A stretch of 64,000 bases of DNA from JAMLHH01 sp037189845 (lineage in GTDB: Bacteria > Bacteroidota > Bacteroidia > Chitinophagales > JADIYW01), in assembly GCA_037189845.1 (NCBI GenBank), contig JBBCIS010000008.1, positions 248,001 through 312,000 on the forward strand, written 5' to 3'. The position numbers were made by a program, and so were the translations under genes. Below, piece by piece: positions 45,983-54,373 of this stretch. The first letter of the stretch is position 1. Each line of letters begins with the position of its first letter. The notes beneath the pieces are model-generated. The model did not search any database, was not told the DNA's origin, and saw only the letters and a program-made list of their open reading frames with translations.

Positions 45983-46070
45983 CGCGGCAGGATAGAGGCT
46001 ATAGTTCCGGGATCCCGATAACTATGCCTTTGGGAGGACTACATGCTCTCGAAGAGGCTGCCATCAAAAT
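45983..46070. repeat. Structured intergenic element, copy B
   Basis: This element shares CAGGATAGAG, GAGGACTA and GCTGCCA with copy A at 26893-26976 in the same order. It contains a clear hairpin at 45997-46028, where GGCTATAGTT pairs with AACTATGCC (one bulge) around the perfect palindrome CGGGATCCCG. It lies between the DoxD/DoxA gene and a small secreted protein gene. A chromosomal repeat family or structured RNA is likely. It is not a tRNA. Confidence 0.55.
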
Positions 46071-46083
46071 TTGTATATAAAAA

Positions 46084-46437
46084 TCAAATGAGGTACTGCT
46101 CGTACAGCTGATGCAGACGGACAGGTGAATAGAGATAATGAGAAAACTGCCGGAAAGCGATGATTAAGCTCAGAAATTCTACATGATGATCAACTGAGCG
46201 ATTAAGTTTCAGAAAGGGAATTATCGAACGTGCTTTTCCGGATTGGCGGGACTGAAGATCAGCCTGAATGTAGGTTATACATGAAGCTTTTACCTTCTGA
46301 AATTCGGTATTGGAAGAGGTAACAGGAGATGCAAAAACAGATTTGATCTCGCGTTTGGTTGCACATGGCAAAGAAACGACCACCATCATCAAAAGGATGA
46401 ATGATTGGGTCAGAGTATGTTTCAAAGAAATGCGCAT
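46084..46437 (-). CDS. Hypothetical small exported protein
   Basis: The 117-residue product starts with a basic stretch MRISLKHTLTQ and a hydrophobic segment FILLMMVVVSLPCA, a plausible signal peptide. It ends with a Cys and basic residues after VSLPCATKREIK. The C-terminal part is helical with several Arg and His. I do not recognise a family. The codon use looks like that of neighbouring genes. It lies 19 bases downstream of YqgE on the same strand, so co-transcription is possible. Confidence 0.55.
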   Translation of the reverse strand: MRISLKHTLTQSFILLMMVVVSLPCATKREIKSVFASPVTSSNTEFQKVKASCITYIQADLQSRQSGKARSIIPFLKLNRSVDHHVEFLSLIIAFRQFSHYLYSPVRLHQLYEQYLI

Positions 46438-46456
46438 GGTATAATGAACGGATATA

Positions 46457-47008
46457 TTAATTTAAGGAAGGATCTTCCGGTGAGTTTGCAATGATTTTGT
46501 ATTTGCCGCCCATCTTTTCCAGTACATCTTTCCACATGTATTGACTGCCTTTGAAAATATTCCTGTATTCTTTGGCTACTATCCAGGTGTTGTCTTTGAG
46601 CTCTTCATCCAGCTGACCGATGCCCCAACCACTATACCCCAGGAAAAATTTAATATTGTGAGGCAGGATTTTCTGATCCTTAACAGCCCGTTTCAGTGCT
46701 TCATAGTCGCCATTCCAATAAAGATGCTCAGCAACATGAATACTTTTAGGGATCAGTTCCGGATAGCAATGTATAAAGTTCAGTCTGTCTAATCCCAATG
46801 GACCTCCGAGATATACGTTGACATCAAATTTGGGAAAATCAGTGAGAATTTCTTTCAGCTTGAAGATAGATGGTTTGTTGAGTGTCAGGCCTAATGTACC
46901 CGTATGGTCATTTTCGGTCACAAGGATAACAGCTCGTTTAAAGTTCGGATCATCCATAAACGGTTGTGCTACTAATAAATCTCCTGAATTGACTTTGGGA
47001 ATATCCAT
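46457..47008 (-). CDS. YqgE/AlgH family protein
   Basis: The 183-residue protein matches the YqgE/AlgH family: GDLLVAQPFMDDPNFKRAVILVTENDHTGTLGLTLNKPS at the start, then VYLGGPLGLDRLNFIHCYPEL, and FFLGYSGWGIGQLDEELKDNTW near the end. It is a small cytoplasmic alpha/beta protein of unknown biochemical role, named for a regulatory gene of alginate synthesis. The start codon is two bases after the T9SS plug stop, so both are on one transcript. Confidence 0.95.
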   Translation of the reverse strand: MDIPKVNSGDLLVAQPFMDDPNFKRAVILVTENDHTGTLGLTLNKPSIFKLKEILTDFPKFDVNVYLGGPLGLDRLNFIHCYPELIPKSIHVAEHLYWNGDYEALKRAVKDQKILPHNIKFFLGYSGWGIGQLDEELKDNTWIVAKEYRNIFKGSQYMWKDVLEKMGGKYKIIANSPEDPSLN

Positions 47009-47010
47009 AA

Positions 47011-48258
47011 CTACTGTACTCTGCTGTTAAATGTTAAATGACCTATGATTCTGTCATAACGTTCACCGAAAGCTTTGTAATAGATGAAGATGTCATACTG
47101 ATTCTCTGCATCATAGTCATTACCTTCTGTGTGAATGACAGTCTTGTTGTTTTTACTATCTGCAAAATAATAGATATAGTCGTAAAATCCTTGTTTCAGC
47201 GGAATAGTGGTTTCATACATATTGGTGACATTATTCCATTTCATTTGATTTTCAATGGAAGTATCATAATTATTGAAAATACCACCAATAAACAGCTTAC
47301 CGTCCTGCAATGGTGCATTCATAGGCAGGTTGAAGTGCACATTGGCATAATCTGCCTCCACACTTCTGTTTCTGTATTCCAGCACATCAATAAAGTATTG
47401 ACCGTTATAATCAGTTTCTATAAAATATTTTTCCTGGTTCCGGATTTTGTCAAATAAAAGATAAACATCTTTATTCTGGATAGCTCTGACACCCATTCCT
47501 AAAAATCTCAATGAGCGGATATCAAATCTTCTGTACTCTCTGCCCGCTTCAAATACAATTCGTCCGTTGTGGTCAAATTCCATCACACCATTTTTGAGAA
47601 ATCTGGGTTGAATTCCTTCAAAAGCATTGTCCCATCTTTGGTTTTGCAGAATGGAAGCATGAATCTCCTGATACGGATTGCTGATGTTCATACCGGGATG
47701 TAATACATTGAAAATGATTTCCTGGTAGTCTCTGTAATTACTTCTGGTGCGTGGCAAAGTAACCCTTTGTTCTATACCCACGATTTTTTCCGTCACCATA
47801 AATCTTTTAGTCAGTACAGGCTCGGAAGGCGAATCTTCATATACGATGATGACATAGTTTCCTGACTGAGTGATACGCATATCCAGATTAGGTATCTCCA
47901 GCCTGTAATTGATATACGGAGTTCTGGTGTTATAGCTGTAGTTATAATCATCGATCGTCGCTCTGGTAAAGCCATCTATGTACTCGTAAGTTTCCTGGAT
48001 GGTAGGCTCCCAGTTTTGGTCGCAATGCCTGATGGTATAATAATAAGTTTTGCTGTCCTGAGTCAGCTCGTCAAAATTGAAAATTAAAGTTTCATTGGAG
48101 TTTAAGGCAATCACGGGCAAACCCACTTCATTTGTAGATGGAAATAATCTGACAGTTTTAATATCTTCTGAAAAATTTTTGTCGGTCATTTTTTGTGCAA
48201 ATGACCAGGTTTGAGTTGAAATGAAAATCGTTAAAAGTAGAAGTGTCCTGAATTGCAT
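47011..48258 (-). CDS. Type IX secretion system plug protein (DUF5103)
   Basis: The 415-residue protein starts with a signal peptide (MQFRTLLLLTIFISTQTWSFA). The mature protein is all beta, with Tyr-rich segments such as YYYTIRHCDQNWEPT and YINYRLEIPN near the start and RFLGMGVRAI in the middle. This is the DUF5103 pattern, now known as the periplasmic plug of the SprA translocon in the type IX secretion system of Bacteroidota. It therefore marks an organism with T9SS. It precedes yqgE in a two-gene operon and is divergent from the GSCFA gene. Confidence 0.9.
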   Translation of the reverse strand: MQFRTLLLLTIFISTQTWSFAQKMTDKNFSEDIKTVRLFPSTNEVGLPVIALNSNETLIFNFDELTQDSKTYYYTIRHCDQNWEPTIQETYEYIDGFTRATIDDYNYSYNTRTPYINYRLEIPNLDMRITQSGNYVIIVYEDSPSEPVLTKRFMVTEKIVGIEQRVTLPRTRSNYRDYQEIIFNVLHPGMNISNPYQEIHASILQNQRWDNAFEGIQPRFLKNGVMEFDHNGRIVFEAGREYRRFDIRSLRFLGMGVRAIQNKDVYLLFDKIRNQEKYFIETDYNGQYFIDVLEYRNRSVEADYANVHFNLPMNAPLQDGKLFIGGIFNNYDTSIENQMKWNNVTNMYETTIPLKQGFYDYIYYFADSKNNKTVIHTEGNDYDAENQYDIFIYYKAFGERYDRIIGHLTFNSRVQ

Positions 48259-48301
48259 ATATTTAAGCTATCTATTTTCCTGCCAATTTCAAAAGAAAAA
48301 G

Positions 48302-49252
48302 ATGAAATTTCAGTTATCAGTACAAATGCCGTTATATCCGTTTCGTCTCAGACACGAAGACCGGATATTCTTTATGGGATCATGCTTTAGTGAAAATATC
48401 AGTGAAATGATGTCGCAGCATGGATTTTTTGTGACGTCCAATCCCTGGGGAATATTGTTTAATCCCGTTTCTCTGGCAAGACTCACTGAAAAATTGATTC
48501 ATCCTGAAAACATAGATGATGCAGTGATTCCGGTATTCAGAGAAAAGCGTTGGTTTTCATTGCATCAGCATAGCCGCATTTGTTCTGAGTCAGAATCTGA
48601 GATATACGAAACAGTGGAACAGATTACACTTCAGGCTGCTGAAGATTTTCAGTCATCAGATGCGTTGATCGTTACTTTCGGATCTGCTTTTGTATACGAG
48701 TATCTGGACGGAAAAAATGAAATTGTGGCCAATTGCCAGAAGTTACCATCCGGAAGCTTTTGCAAAAGATTACTGGAAATAGATGAGATCGTGGAGATAT
48801 GGAGCAAATGTATTCAGGAGATAAAAGGAAAGAAAATTATTTTTACTATTAGTCCGGTTCGTCACAGTAAAGATGGTCTGATCGAAAACAATCAGAGTAA
48901 ATCAGTGCTCATACTTGCAATCAAAAAGCTTTTGAAAATTTTCCCTGAAAAATGCTTCTATTTTCCTGCTTATGAAATCGTAATAGATGAACTGAGAGAT
49001 TATCGTTTCTTCGAAGAAGATATGGTACATCCTGCATTAATAAGTGTTAAATATGTTTGGGAAAAATGGTGTCAGTGCTTTTATGACCACTCAACAATAG
49101 AAATGGCAATAGAATTCAATAAGTTATATCTCTTTTCAAGGCACAGACCATTATATGGAGATGTGGAATTACATAGAATGCAGGCGTTTAATATGATGAA
49201 AAAATGCGAGCTATGTTATCCCAATATGAATTATTCGGTAATTTTCGGGTGA
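48302..49252 (+). CDS. GSCFA domain protein
   Basis: The 316-residue protein contains the name-giving motif GSCFSEN near residue 24 (FFMGSCFSENISEMM), followed by NPWGILFNPVSLARL and VTFGSAFVYEYLDG. A C-terminal FFEEDMVHPALISVKYVWEKWCQCF follows. GSCFA proteins resemble SGNH hydrolases and are thought to be acyl or glycan hydrolases or transferases. The upstream ATG at 48221 would add a non-conserved stretch, so 48302 is preferred. It is monocistronic. Confidence 0.88.
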   Translation: MKFQLSVQMPLYPFRLRHEDRIFFMGSCFSENISEMMSQHGFFVTSNPWGILFNPVSLARLTEKLIHPENIDDAVIPVFREKRWFSLHQHSRICSESESEIYETVEQITLQAAEDFQSSDALIVTFGSAFVYEYLDGKNEIVANCQKLPSGSFCKRLLEIDEIVEIWSKCIQEIKGKKIIFTISPVRHSKDGLIENNQSKSVLILAIKKLLKIFPEKCFYFPAYEIVIDELRDYRFFEEDMVHPALISVKYVWEKWCQCFYDHSTIEMAIEFNKLYLFSRHRPLYGDVELHRMQAFNMMKKCELCYPNMNYSVIFG

Positions 49253-49338
49253 TTGTATGGTTTTTATGAAAAAAATACAAGGTATCTCTTGATTTACAAA
49301 AGAATGTTACTATATTGAAAATCAAATTTTTTAATCCC

Positions 49339-49512
49339 ATGGGAATCATAGACAAAGTAGATAATTTTAATCTGCTCAGAAGAAAAAGAGCAGTGGTTGA
49401 AAGATTAGAATTATTGCAGGAAAGAGCTTCTAAAATTAAAGGTTGTATGCCATCTTCAGAAAAATTGAAGGAGATGTATACACCTACGGTCACTCACATT
49501 AAGATGAAATAG
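49339..49512 (+). CDS. Small hypothetical protein with own terminator
   Basis: The 57-residue frame begins MGIIDKVDNFNLLRRKRAVV and is highly charged and helical, with NLLRRKRAVVERLELLQERASKI as its likely long helix. A hairpin terminator starts 24 bases after the stop, which supports a real transcript. An upstream TTG (49315) would add eight residues. No family is recognised, and coding status is not certain. Confidence 0.45.
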   Translation: MGIIDKVDNFNLLRRKRAVVERLELLQERASKIKGCMPSSEKLKEMYTPTVTHIKMK

Positions 49513-49535
49513 AGAAAGCTTAATTTATTTGTGAG

Positions 49536-49560
49536 TGGCTCCCTTTCAGGAGCCATTTTT
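49536..49560 (+). terminator. Rho-independent terminator after the small ORF
   Basis: A seven-base-pair stem, TGGCTCC with GGAGCCA, around a six-base loop CTTTCA is followed by TTTTTATTTT. This is a textbook terminator for plus-strand transcription. Confidence 0.9.
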
Positions 49561-49604
49561 ATTTTATATAGACATATTGCCGGGAAAATTTCTGAAGGAC
49601 TTAA

Positions 49605-50657
49605 TTACTTACAGTTTGCACTGCATTTATCAATAATAGCCTGATTGATTTCTTTGATAAGATCAGGGCCTTTATAAATGAAGCCACTGTATAGTTGTAC
49701 CAGTGAGGCTCCTGCTCTGAATTTTTCCAATGCATCTTCGGCAGTCATGATACCGCCAACAGCAATAATAGGCTTCGTAGTGCGGGTCGAAAGATATCTG
49801 ACCACTTCAGTCGAACGTTGAGTCAAAGGTTTACCGCTTAATCCACCTGCGCCGAGTTTTTCTACAGCTTCCTGTGAGATGCTCAATCCTTCTCTGGAGA
49901 TAGTGGTATTGGTCGCCACAATCCCGTCAATAGCAGCTGTGTTCAGAATATCGACAATATCATCTAATTGCGAGTCCGTCAAATCCGGAGCAATTTTCAG
50001 CAGGATAGGCTTGCTGCGGGGCTTTTTGGATGCAGCAGCTTTTAGCTGCAGTAATAATTTTGTGAGCGGCTCTTTGTCCTGAAGCGCTCTCAGATTGGGA
50101 GTATTGGGAGAGCTTACATTTACAACGAAGTAGTCTACATAAGGATACAAAGCTTCAAAGCAGGTCAGATAATCTTTATTCGCATCTTCATTCGAAGTAT
50201 CTTTATTCTTGCCAATATTTCCTCCGAGAATGATATTTCCGCCGTGTCTTTTTCTGCCTTTCTTGATGTTTTTGATCATATCTTCTACACCCACATTATT
50301 GAATCCCATGCGATTGATGATCGCTTCATCTTCTACGACACGGAATAATCTGGGTAAAGGATTGCCATCCTGTGGACGTGGTGTAACAGTACCTATTTCC
50401 ACGAAACCAAAGCCTAGATTACCCATTTCCGGAAAAACTTCACCGTTTTTGTCCAGACCTGCTGCGAGTCCTACCGGATTGGGAAACTGTATGCCCCAGA
50501 ATGTACGCTGAAGCTTTTTGCTTTTAATAGTATAAAGCTTTTCCATTACAGATGATGTCCCGGGGATCATCGTCAGATTTCTCAGTGCGTTTAATGTAAA
50601 ATGATGGGCATTTTCAGCTGATAAGCGAAAGAGGATAGATCTGATAGCAGAATACAT
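49605..50657 (-). CDS. pyrD: Dihydroorotate dehydrogenase (quinone), class 2
   Basis: The 350-residue membrane-associated enzyme oxidises dihydroorotate to orotate in pyrimidine synthesis with quinone as acceptor. The N-terminal helix region LRNLTMIPG precedes the FMN-barrel. GFVEIGTVTPRPQDGNP, NRMGFNNVGVE and the active-site NVSSPNTPNLRALQ are all present. The C-terminal GGLSGKPL and VGGIMTAEDALEKFRAGASLVQLYSG bind the flavin phosphate. The length and N-terminal extension fit class 2. A -7 box is five bases upstream. Confidence 0.96.
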   Translation of the reverse strand: MYSAIRSILFRLSAENAHHFTLNALRNLTMIPGTSSVMEKLYTIKSKKLQRTFWGIQFPNPVGLAAGLDKNGEVFPEMGNLGFGFVEIGTVTPRPQDGNPLPRLFRVVEDEAIINRMGFNNVGVEDMIKNIKKGRKRHGGNIILGGNIGKNKDTSNEDANKDYLTCFEALYPYVDYFVVNVSSPNTPNLRALQDKEPLTKLLLQLKAAASKKPRSKPILLKIAPDLTDSQLDDIVDILNTAAIDGIVATNTTISREGLSISQEAVEKLGAGGLSGKPLTQRSTEVVRYLSTRTTKPIIAVGGIMTAEDALEKFRAGASLVQLYSGFIYKGPDLIKEINQAIIDKCSANCK

Positions 50658-50662
50658 GAGCT

Positions 50663-50670
50663 CAAAGATA
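50663..50670 (-). promoter_or_regulatory. -7 box TATCTTTG before pyrD
   Basis: An exact TAnnTTTG match on the minus strand ends five bases before the pyrD ATG at 50657. Confidence 0.45.
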
Positions 50671-50940
50671 AGCTCCTGCTTTTTTTTAAAATCGTGGAAA
50701 CAAAATCTTAATTAAGTGATAAAATTGGGTGGGTTATAGTGGGACGTATTGTAGTCCTCTAAATTAAAGTGAACTTTTTCTGAAATATTGAATGAAATAA
50801 TTATTGGAAGTATATCAGTTTTGCCGAAGCTATCAGATGGAAAAAGAACAGAGAAAGCTGTATAATATCTAGATAATCTATTGGAAATGATATTTTAAAA
50901 ATGTAAATTTACGTTATACTGATAGTAAAAATGCATTTTT

Positions 50941-51414
50941 ATGAAAGCGCTTGTTAAACCTGCCGGAAAGAGAAAAACTTCAAATGAGTCGAAACGTCTG
51001 GTTGAGGAGTTTTCACCTTCCTGGGTAGTTTTTAATGTGAATACTACTCCGGGACATCAGTTAGAGCTGATTGACAGAATAAGAAACGGAGTAAAGAAAA
51101 ATGATTGGAAACAATTGATAGAAGATATAGGAGCAACAGAAAAAGAATTTGAATTTGTTTTACCTACTTCTATCAGTAGTATGCAGAAGAAAAAAATTTA
51201 CGGAAGAGAAACCTCAGAAAGAATATATGAAATATCACGTCTGTTTGGAATGGGTTTTGAAGTTTTTGACACTCCTGAAGATTTTAAAAAGTGGCTGATG
51301 CTGCCATCAAAAGCACTGGGTAATAAAAAACCTTTTGAATTGCTGGACAGTAGTATGGGTTTTGAATTGGTAGAAAATGAAATTATCAGAATTCAGCACA
51401 ATGTTTACAGTTAA
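50941..51414 (+). CDS. Xre/MbcA/ParS-type antitoxin (DUF2384)
   Basis: The 157-residue protein has a helical N-terminal region including a stretch SISSMQKKKIYGRETSERIYEISRLFGMG and a C-terminal DUF2384 tail (LMLPSKALGNKKPFELLDSS, ending FELVENEIIRIQHNVYS). This is the usual composition of antitoxins that neutralise RES-domain toxins. Its stop overlaps the toxin start by one base, so they are translationally coupled. The antitoxin gene comes first, which is the usual order. It probably binds its own promoter, as family members do. Confidence 0.92.
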   Translation: MKALVKPAGKRKTSNESKRLVEEFSPSWVVFNVNTTPGHQLELIDRIRNGVKKNDWKQLIEDIGATEKEFEFVLPTSISSMQKKKIYGRETSERIYEISRLFGMGFEVFDTPEDFKKWLMLPSKALGNKKPFELLDSSMGFELVENEIIRIQHNVYS

Positions 51415-51881
51415 TGATAGTATATCGCGTTGCAAATCTGAAATACAAAGATTTTACCCTGACCGGAACAGGAGCAGAAAAGGTAGGTGGAAGATGGAAT
51501 GAGATAGGGACTCGTACTGTTTACTGTTCAGAAAATATTTCTCTGGCACTTTTGGAATACTATGTCCATTCAGAAAATATAGCTTATCTGCCTAAGTCAA
51601 TTTTAATAGCTAAAATTGAATTTCCTGATGATTTTGAGATAAATGAGCTTGAGTCTTTACCATCAGGATGGAATCAATATCCCTATTCAGCCGTTACTAC
51701 CGGTATTTTTTCAAAACTTGCTAAAAACAGGGACTTTTTTGCTTTAAAAGTTCCGTCAACTATTGTTCCTCATGAATACAATATACTTCTGAATCCATTA
51801 TTTAAGAATTTCGGGCAAGTAGAGATAAAGGAATTTATGGAGTTATCCGTTGATGAAAGGTTAAAGTCAGAAAAGCGTTGA
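51414..51881 (+). CDS. RES domain toxin
   Basis: The 155-residue protein is a RES toxin. Conserved positions include R5 (VYRVA), R27 (GGRWN), Y37, E48 (ALLEYYVH) and S115 (VPSTIVPHEYN). RES toxins degrade or consume NAD in vivo, either by hydrolysis or by phosphorolysis, and stop growth. All the residues that name the family are visible, so it is probably active. It forms the second gene of the pair with the DUF2384 antitoxin, with a one-base overlap. Confidence 0.95.
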   Translation: MIVYRVANLKYKDFTLTGTGAEKVGGRWNEIGTRTVYCSENISLALLEYYVHSENIAYLPKSILIAKIEFPDDFEINELESLPSGWNQYPYSAVTTGIFSKLAKNRDFFALKVPSTIVPHEYNILLNPLFKNFGQVEIKEFMELSVDERLKSEKR

Positions 51882-52024
51882 TTTTTTAACAGTCTGAAAT
51901 ATCAAAAAGGCTGATGTAGTCAATTCTGTACGTTGCATTTAAGAAATTAAGCAGGAAATCAGATAAAGTAAAATCCATAGCCGATTAGTTTTTTTAGTTT
52001 TATATTCTATAAAAATCATTTCTT

Positions 52025-53284
52025 TTGAATAAGCCATTAGCAGAAAGACTGCGTCCGCAAAATCTGGATGATGTAATAGGACAGAAGCATCTGATCGGAG
52101 AAGGTATGCCTTTGAGGAAGATGGCAGAAAGCGGCACGCTAAGAAGCATTATTCTGTGGGGACCTCCGGGTGTAGGAAAAACCACTCTGGCAAGAATACT
52201 GGCAGAAACCAGCAAATTACCTTTTGATTATCTGAGTGCTATTCAATCCGGAGTGAAGGAAATACGTTCTGTAATAGATAAAGCCAGAATGTTTGGGACG
52301 ACGGTATTGTTTATAGATGAAATCCATCGTTTCAGCAAATCTCAGCAGGATGCCTTATTGGGCGCAGTAGAGGAAGGGAGTATTGTCCTGATAGGCGCTA
52401 CTACTGAGAATCCGTCATTTGAAGTGATTTCAGCCTTGTTGTCCAGATGCCAGGTATATATTCTCGAACCATTGGGAGTATCTGAATTGGAAGCTGTTTT
52501 AAACAGAGCATTGAAGCAGGATGAATATCTCGCTTCGCAAAATATAAAAGTGGAAGAAACGGGAGCATTGTTTACCTTTTCGGGTGGAGATGCCCGTAAG
52601 CTGCTCAATCTGCTTGAAATAGCAGTAGAAACCTTACCTGAAGATAAAAAGATCATTACGGATGATGCTATACAGCAGGCTTTGCAAAAAAATATTGCCC
52701 GCTACGATAAAAGCGGTGAACAGCACTACGATATTATTTCTGCTTTTATCAAATCCATGAGAGGAAGTGATCCCAATGCTGCGTTGTACTGGATGGGGCG
52801 TATGCTGGTAGCAGGAGAAGATCCTAAATTTATTGCGAGAAGGATTTTGATTTTTGCATCAGAAGATGTGGGCCATGCCAATCCGAATGGATTATTGATA
52901 GCAGAAGCTTGCTTTCGTGCATGTGAAGTGATAGGCATGCCTGAATGCAGGATTATTTTAGGGCAAACAGTGTCGTATCTGGCATCCAGTCCCAAGAGTA
53001 ATTCCGGTTATCTGGCGATCAATTATGCTATGCAGCTGGCAGAGAAAACAGCACATTTGCCGGTACCGCTGCATCTGAGAAATGCACCTACAAAACTGAT
53101 GAAAGAAATAGGTTACGGAAAAGAATATCTTTACGCACATGATTTTCCGGGACATTTTGTTGAGCAGGAATATTTACCGGACCAGCTTTCAGGACATAAA
53201 ATTTTTGAACCCCAGCCAAATGCCAGAGAGAATGAAATGAGGAAATATCTTAAAACCAACTGGCAGGATAAATACGGATACTGA
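52025..53284 (+). CDS. rarA: Replication-associated recombination protein A (MgsA/RarA)
   Basis: The 419-residue AAA+ ATPase works at stalled replication forks. Walker A is GPPGVGKT at 46-53; Walker B is FIDEIHRFSKSQQDALL. A C-terminal tetramerisation domain follows (ASEDVGHANPNGLLIAEAC, GYLAINYAMQLAEKTA, PLHLRNAPTKLMKEIGYGKEY). The start is a TTG at 52025, and no ATG lies upstream of the conserved NKPLAERLRP. It overlaps kdsA by one base (TGATG), indicating coupled translation. Confidence 0.95.
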   Translation: MNKPLAERLRPQNLDDVIGQKHLIGEGMPLRKMAESGTLRSIILWGPPGVGKTTLARILAETSKLPFDYLSAIQSGVKEIRSVIDKARMFGTTVLFIDEIHRFSKSQQDALLGAVEEGSIVLIGATTENPSFEVISALLSRCQVYILEPLGVSELEAVLNRALKQDEYLASQNIKVEETGALFTFSGGDARKLLNLLEIAVETLPEDKKIITDDAIQQALQKNIARYDKSGEQHYDIISAFIKSMRGSDPNAALYWMGRMLVAGEDPKFIARRILIFASEDVGHANPNGLLIAEACFRACEVIGMPECRIILGQTVSYLASSPKSNSGYLAINYAMQLAEKTAHLPVPLHLRNAPTKLMKEIGYGKEYLYAHDFPGHFVEQEYLPDQLSGHKIFEPQPNARENEMRKYLKTNWQDKYGY

Positions 53285-54090
53285 TGAACTTTAAACAATA
53301 CACACAAGATAATTTTTTTGTAATAGCAGGTCCGTGTGTCGTGGAATCTGCTGAATTATGCATGACGGTAGCTGATAAATTAGTGAAAATCAGTGAAGAG
53401 CTAAAGATTCCTGTCATTTTTAAAGCTTCTTATAAAAAAGCCAATCGTACTGCAGCTCATTCATTTACAGGAATAGGAGATGAGGAAGCGCTCTGGATAT
53501 TGCAAAAAGTGAAATCTGAAACAGGATTACCTGTTTTGACAGATGTACATGAAGTAAAAGACGTGACAATGGCAAATGGGGTAGTGGATATTTTTCAGAT
53601 ACCTGCTTTTTTGTGCCGTCAGACGGATCTGATTCAGGCTGCAGCATCTACAGGAAAACCGGTGAATATTAAAAAAGGTCAGTTTGCTTCCGCAGACATT
53701 ATGCTGCATGCGATAGAAAAAGTGCGGGCAGCAGGTAATGAGCAAGGCATGCTGACAGAAAGAGGAACGTTTCTGGGATACGAAGATCTGGTAGTTGATA
53801 TGCGCAATATTCCCTGGATGCAAAAAGCTGGTGTGCCTGTTATCTACGACGCTACGCATTCCGTACAACAACCCGGAAAAGGTGGCGGAAAGAGGAGTGG
53901 AGGTCTCCGTGAAATGATCCTGCCATTATGCGATGCTGCCATGGCGATAGGAGCAGACGGCCTGTTTATAGAAACCCATCCTGATCCGGAAAAAGGTCTT
54001 TCAGATGCGGCTACAATGCTACCTTTAGCAGAACTGGAAAAAGTGCTGGCAAGAGCTAAAGGATTTTATGAGTTGACAAGGTCGGTTTAA
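53284..54090 (+). CDS. kdsA: 3-deoxy-8-phosphooctulonate synthase
   Basis: The 268-residue enzyme condenses phosphoenolpyruvate with arabinose 5-phosphate to form KDO 8-phosphate for lipopolysaccharide. The typical segments AGPCVVES near residue 14, FKASYKKANRT, GFYELTR at the end, and VPVIYDATHSVQQPGKGGGKRSGG (substrate-binding) are present. The length is normal. It follows rarA with a one-base overlap. Its presence shows a Gram-negative outer membrane with KDO. Confidence 0.97.
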   Translation: MNFKQYTQDNFFVIAGPCVVESAELCMTVADKLVKISEELKIPVIFKASYKKANRTAAHSFTGIGDEEALWILQKVKSETGLPVLTDVHEVKDVTMANGVVDIFQIPAFLCRQTDLIQAAASTGKPVNIKKGQFASADIMLHAIEKVRAAGNEQGMLTERGTFLGYEDLVVDMRNIPWMQKAGVPVIYDATHSVQQPGKGGGKRSGGLREMILPLCDAAMAIGADGLFIETHPDPEKGLSDAATMLPLAELEKVLARAKGFYELTRSV

Positions 54091-54091
54091 T

Positions 54092-54205
54092 ATGACTTCA
54101 TCAAAAGTGCTGGAGATAAAAGTCATTATTACCAGTGCATTGGGATATATCACCATCGGATATATCATTCATCATATGAATGTTGTAAAGGAGAGGTATT
54201 TGTAA
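54092..54205 (+). CDS. Possible small membrane peptide ORF
   Basis: This 37-residue frame begins MTSSKVLEIKVIITSALGYI and has a hydrophobic core around ALGYITIGYII. It starts one base after the kdsA stop. It is short, has no recognised homologue and could be chance. The rest of the gap up to 54373 shows no clear feature apart from very A+T-rich sequence. Confidence 0.3.
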   Translation: MTSSKVLEIKVIITSALGYITIGYIIHHMNVVKERYL

Positions 54206-54373
54206 GTTTTTCGTATGAAATCACCAAATAGGCTATGATTAGGAATCGGATTATTTCTAAAGTTTTACTCGCATAACGAGAATGAGATGTTTGTTTCTGA
54301 AAACACAAAGCAGGAATAATAAAAAAGAGTTTTTGTCAGGATTTTAATGTTTTGGTAAGTTTTATTAATTTAA

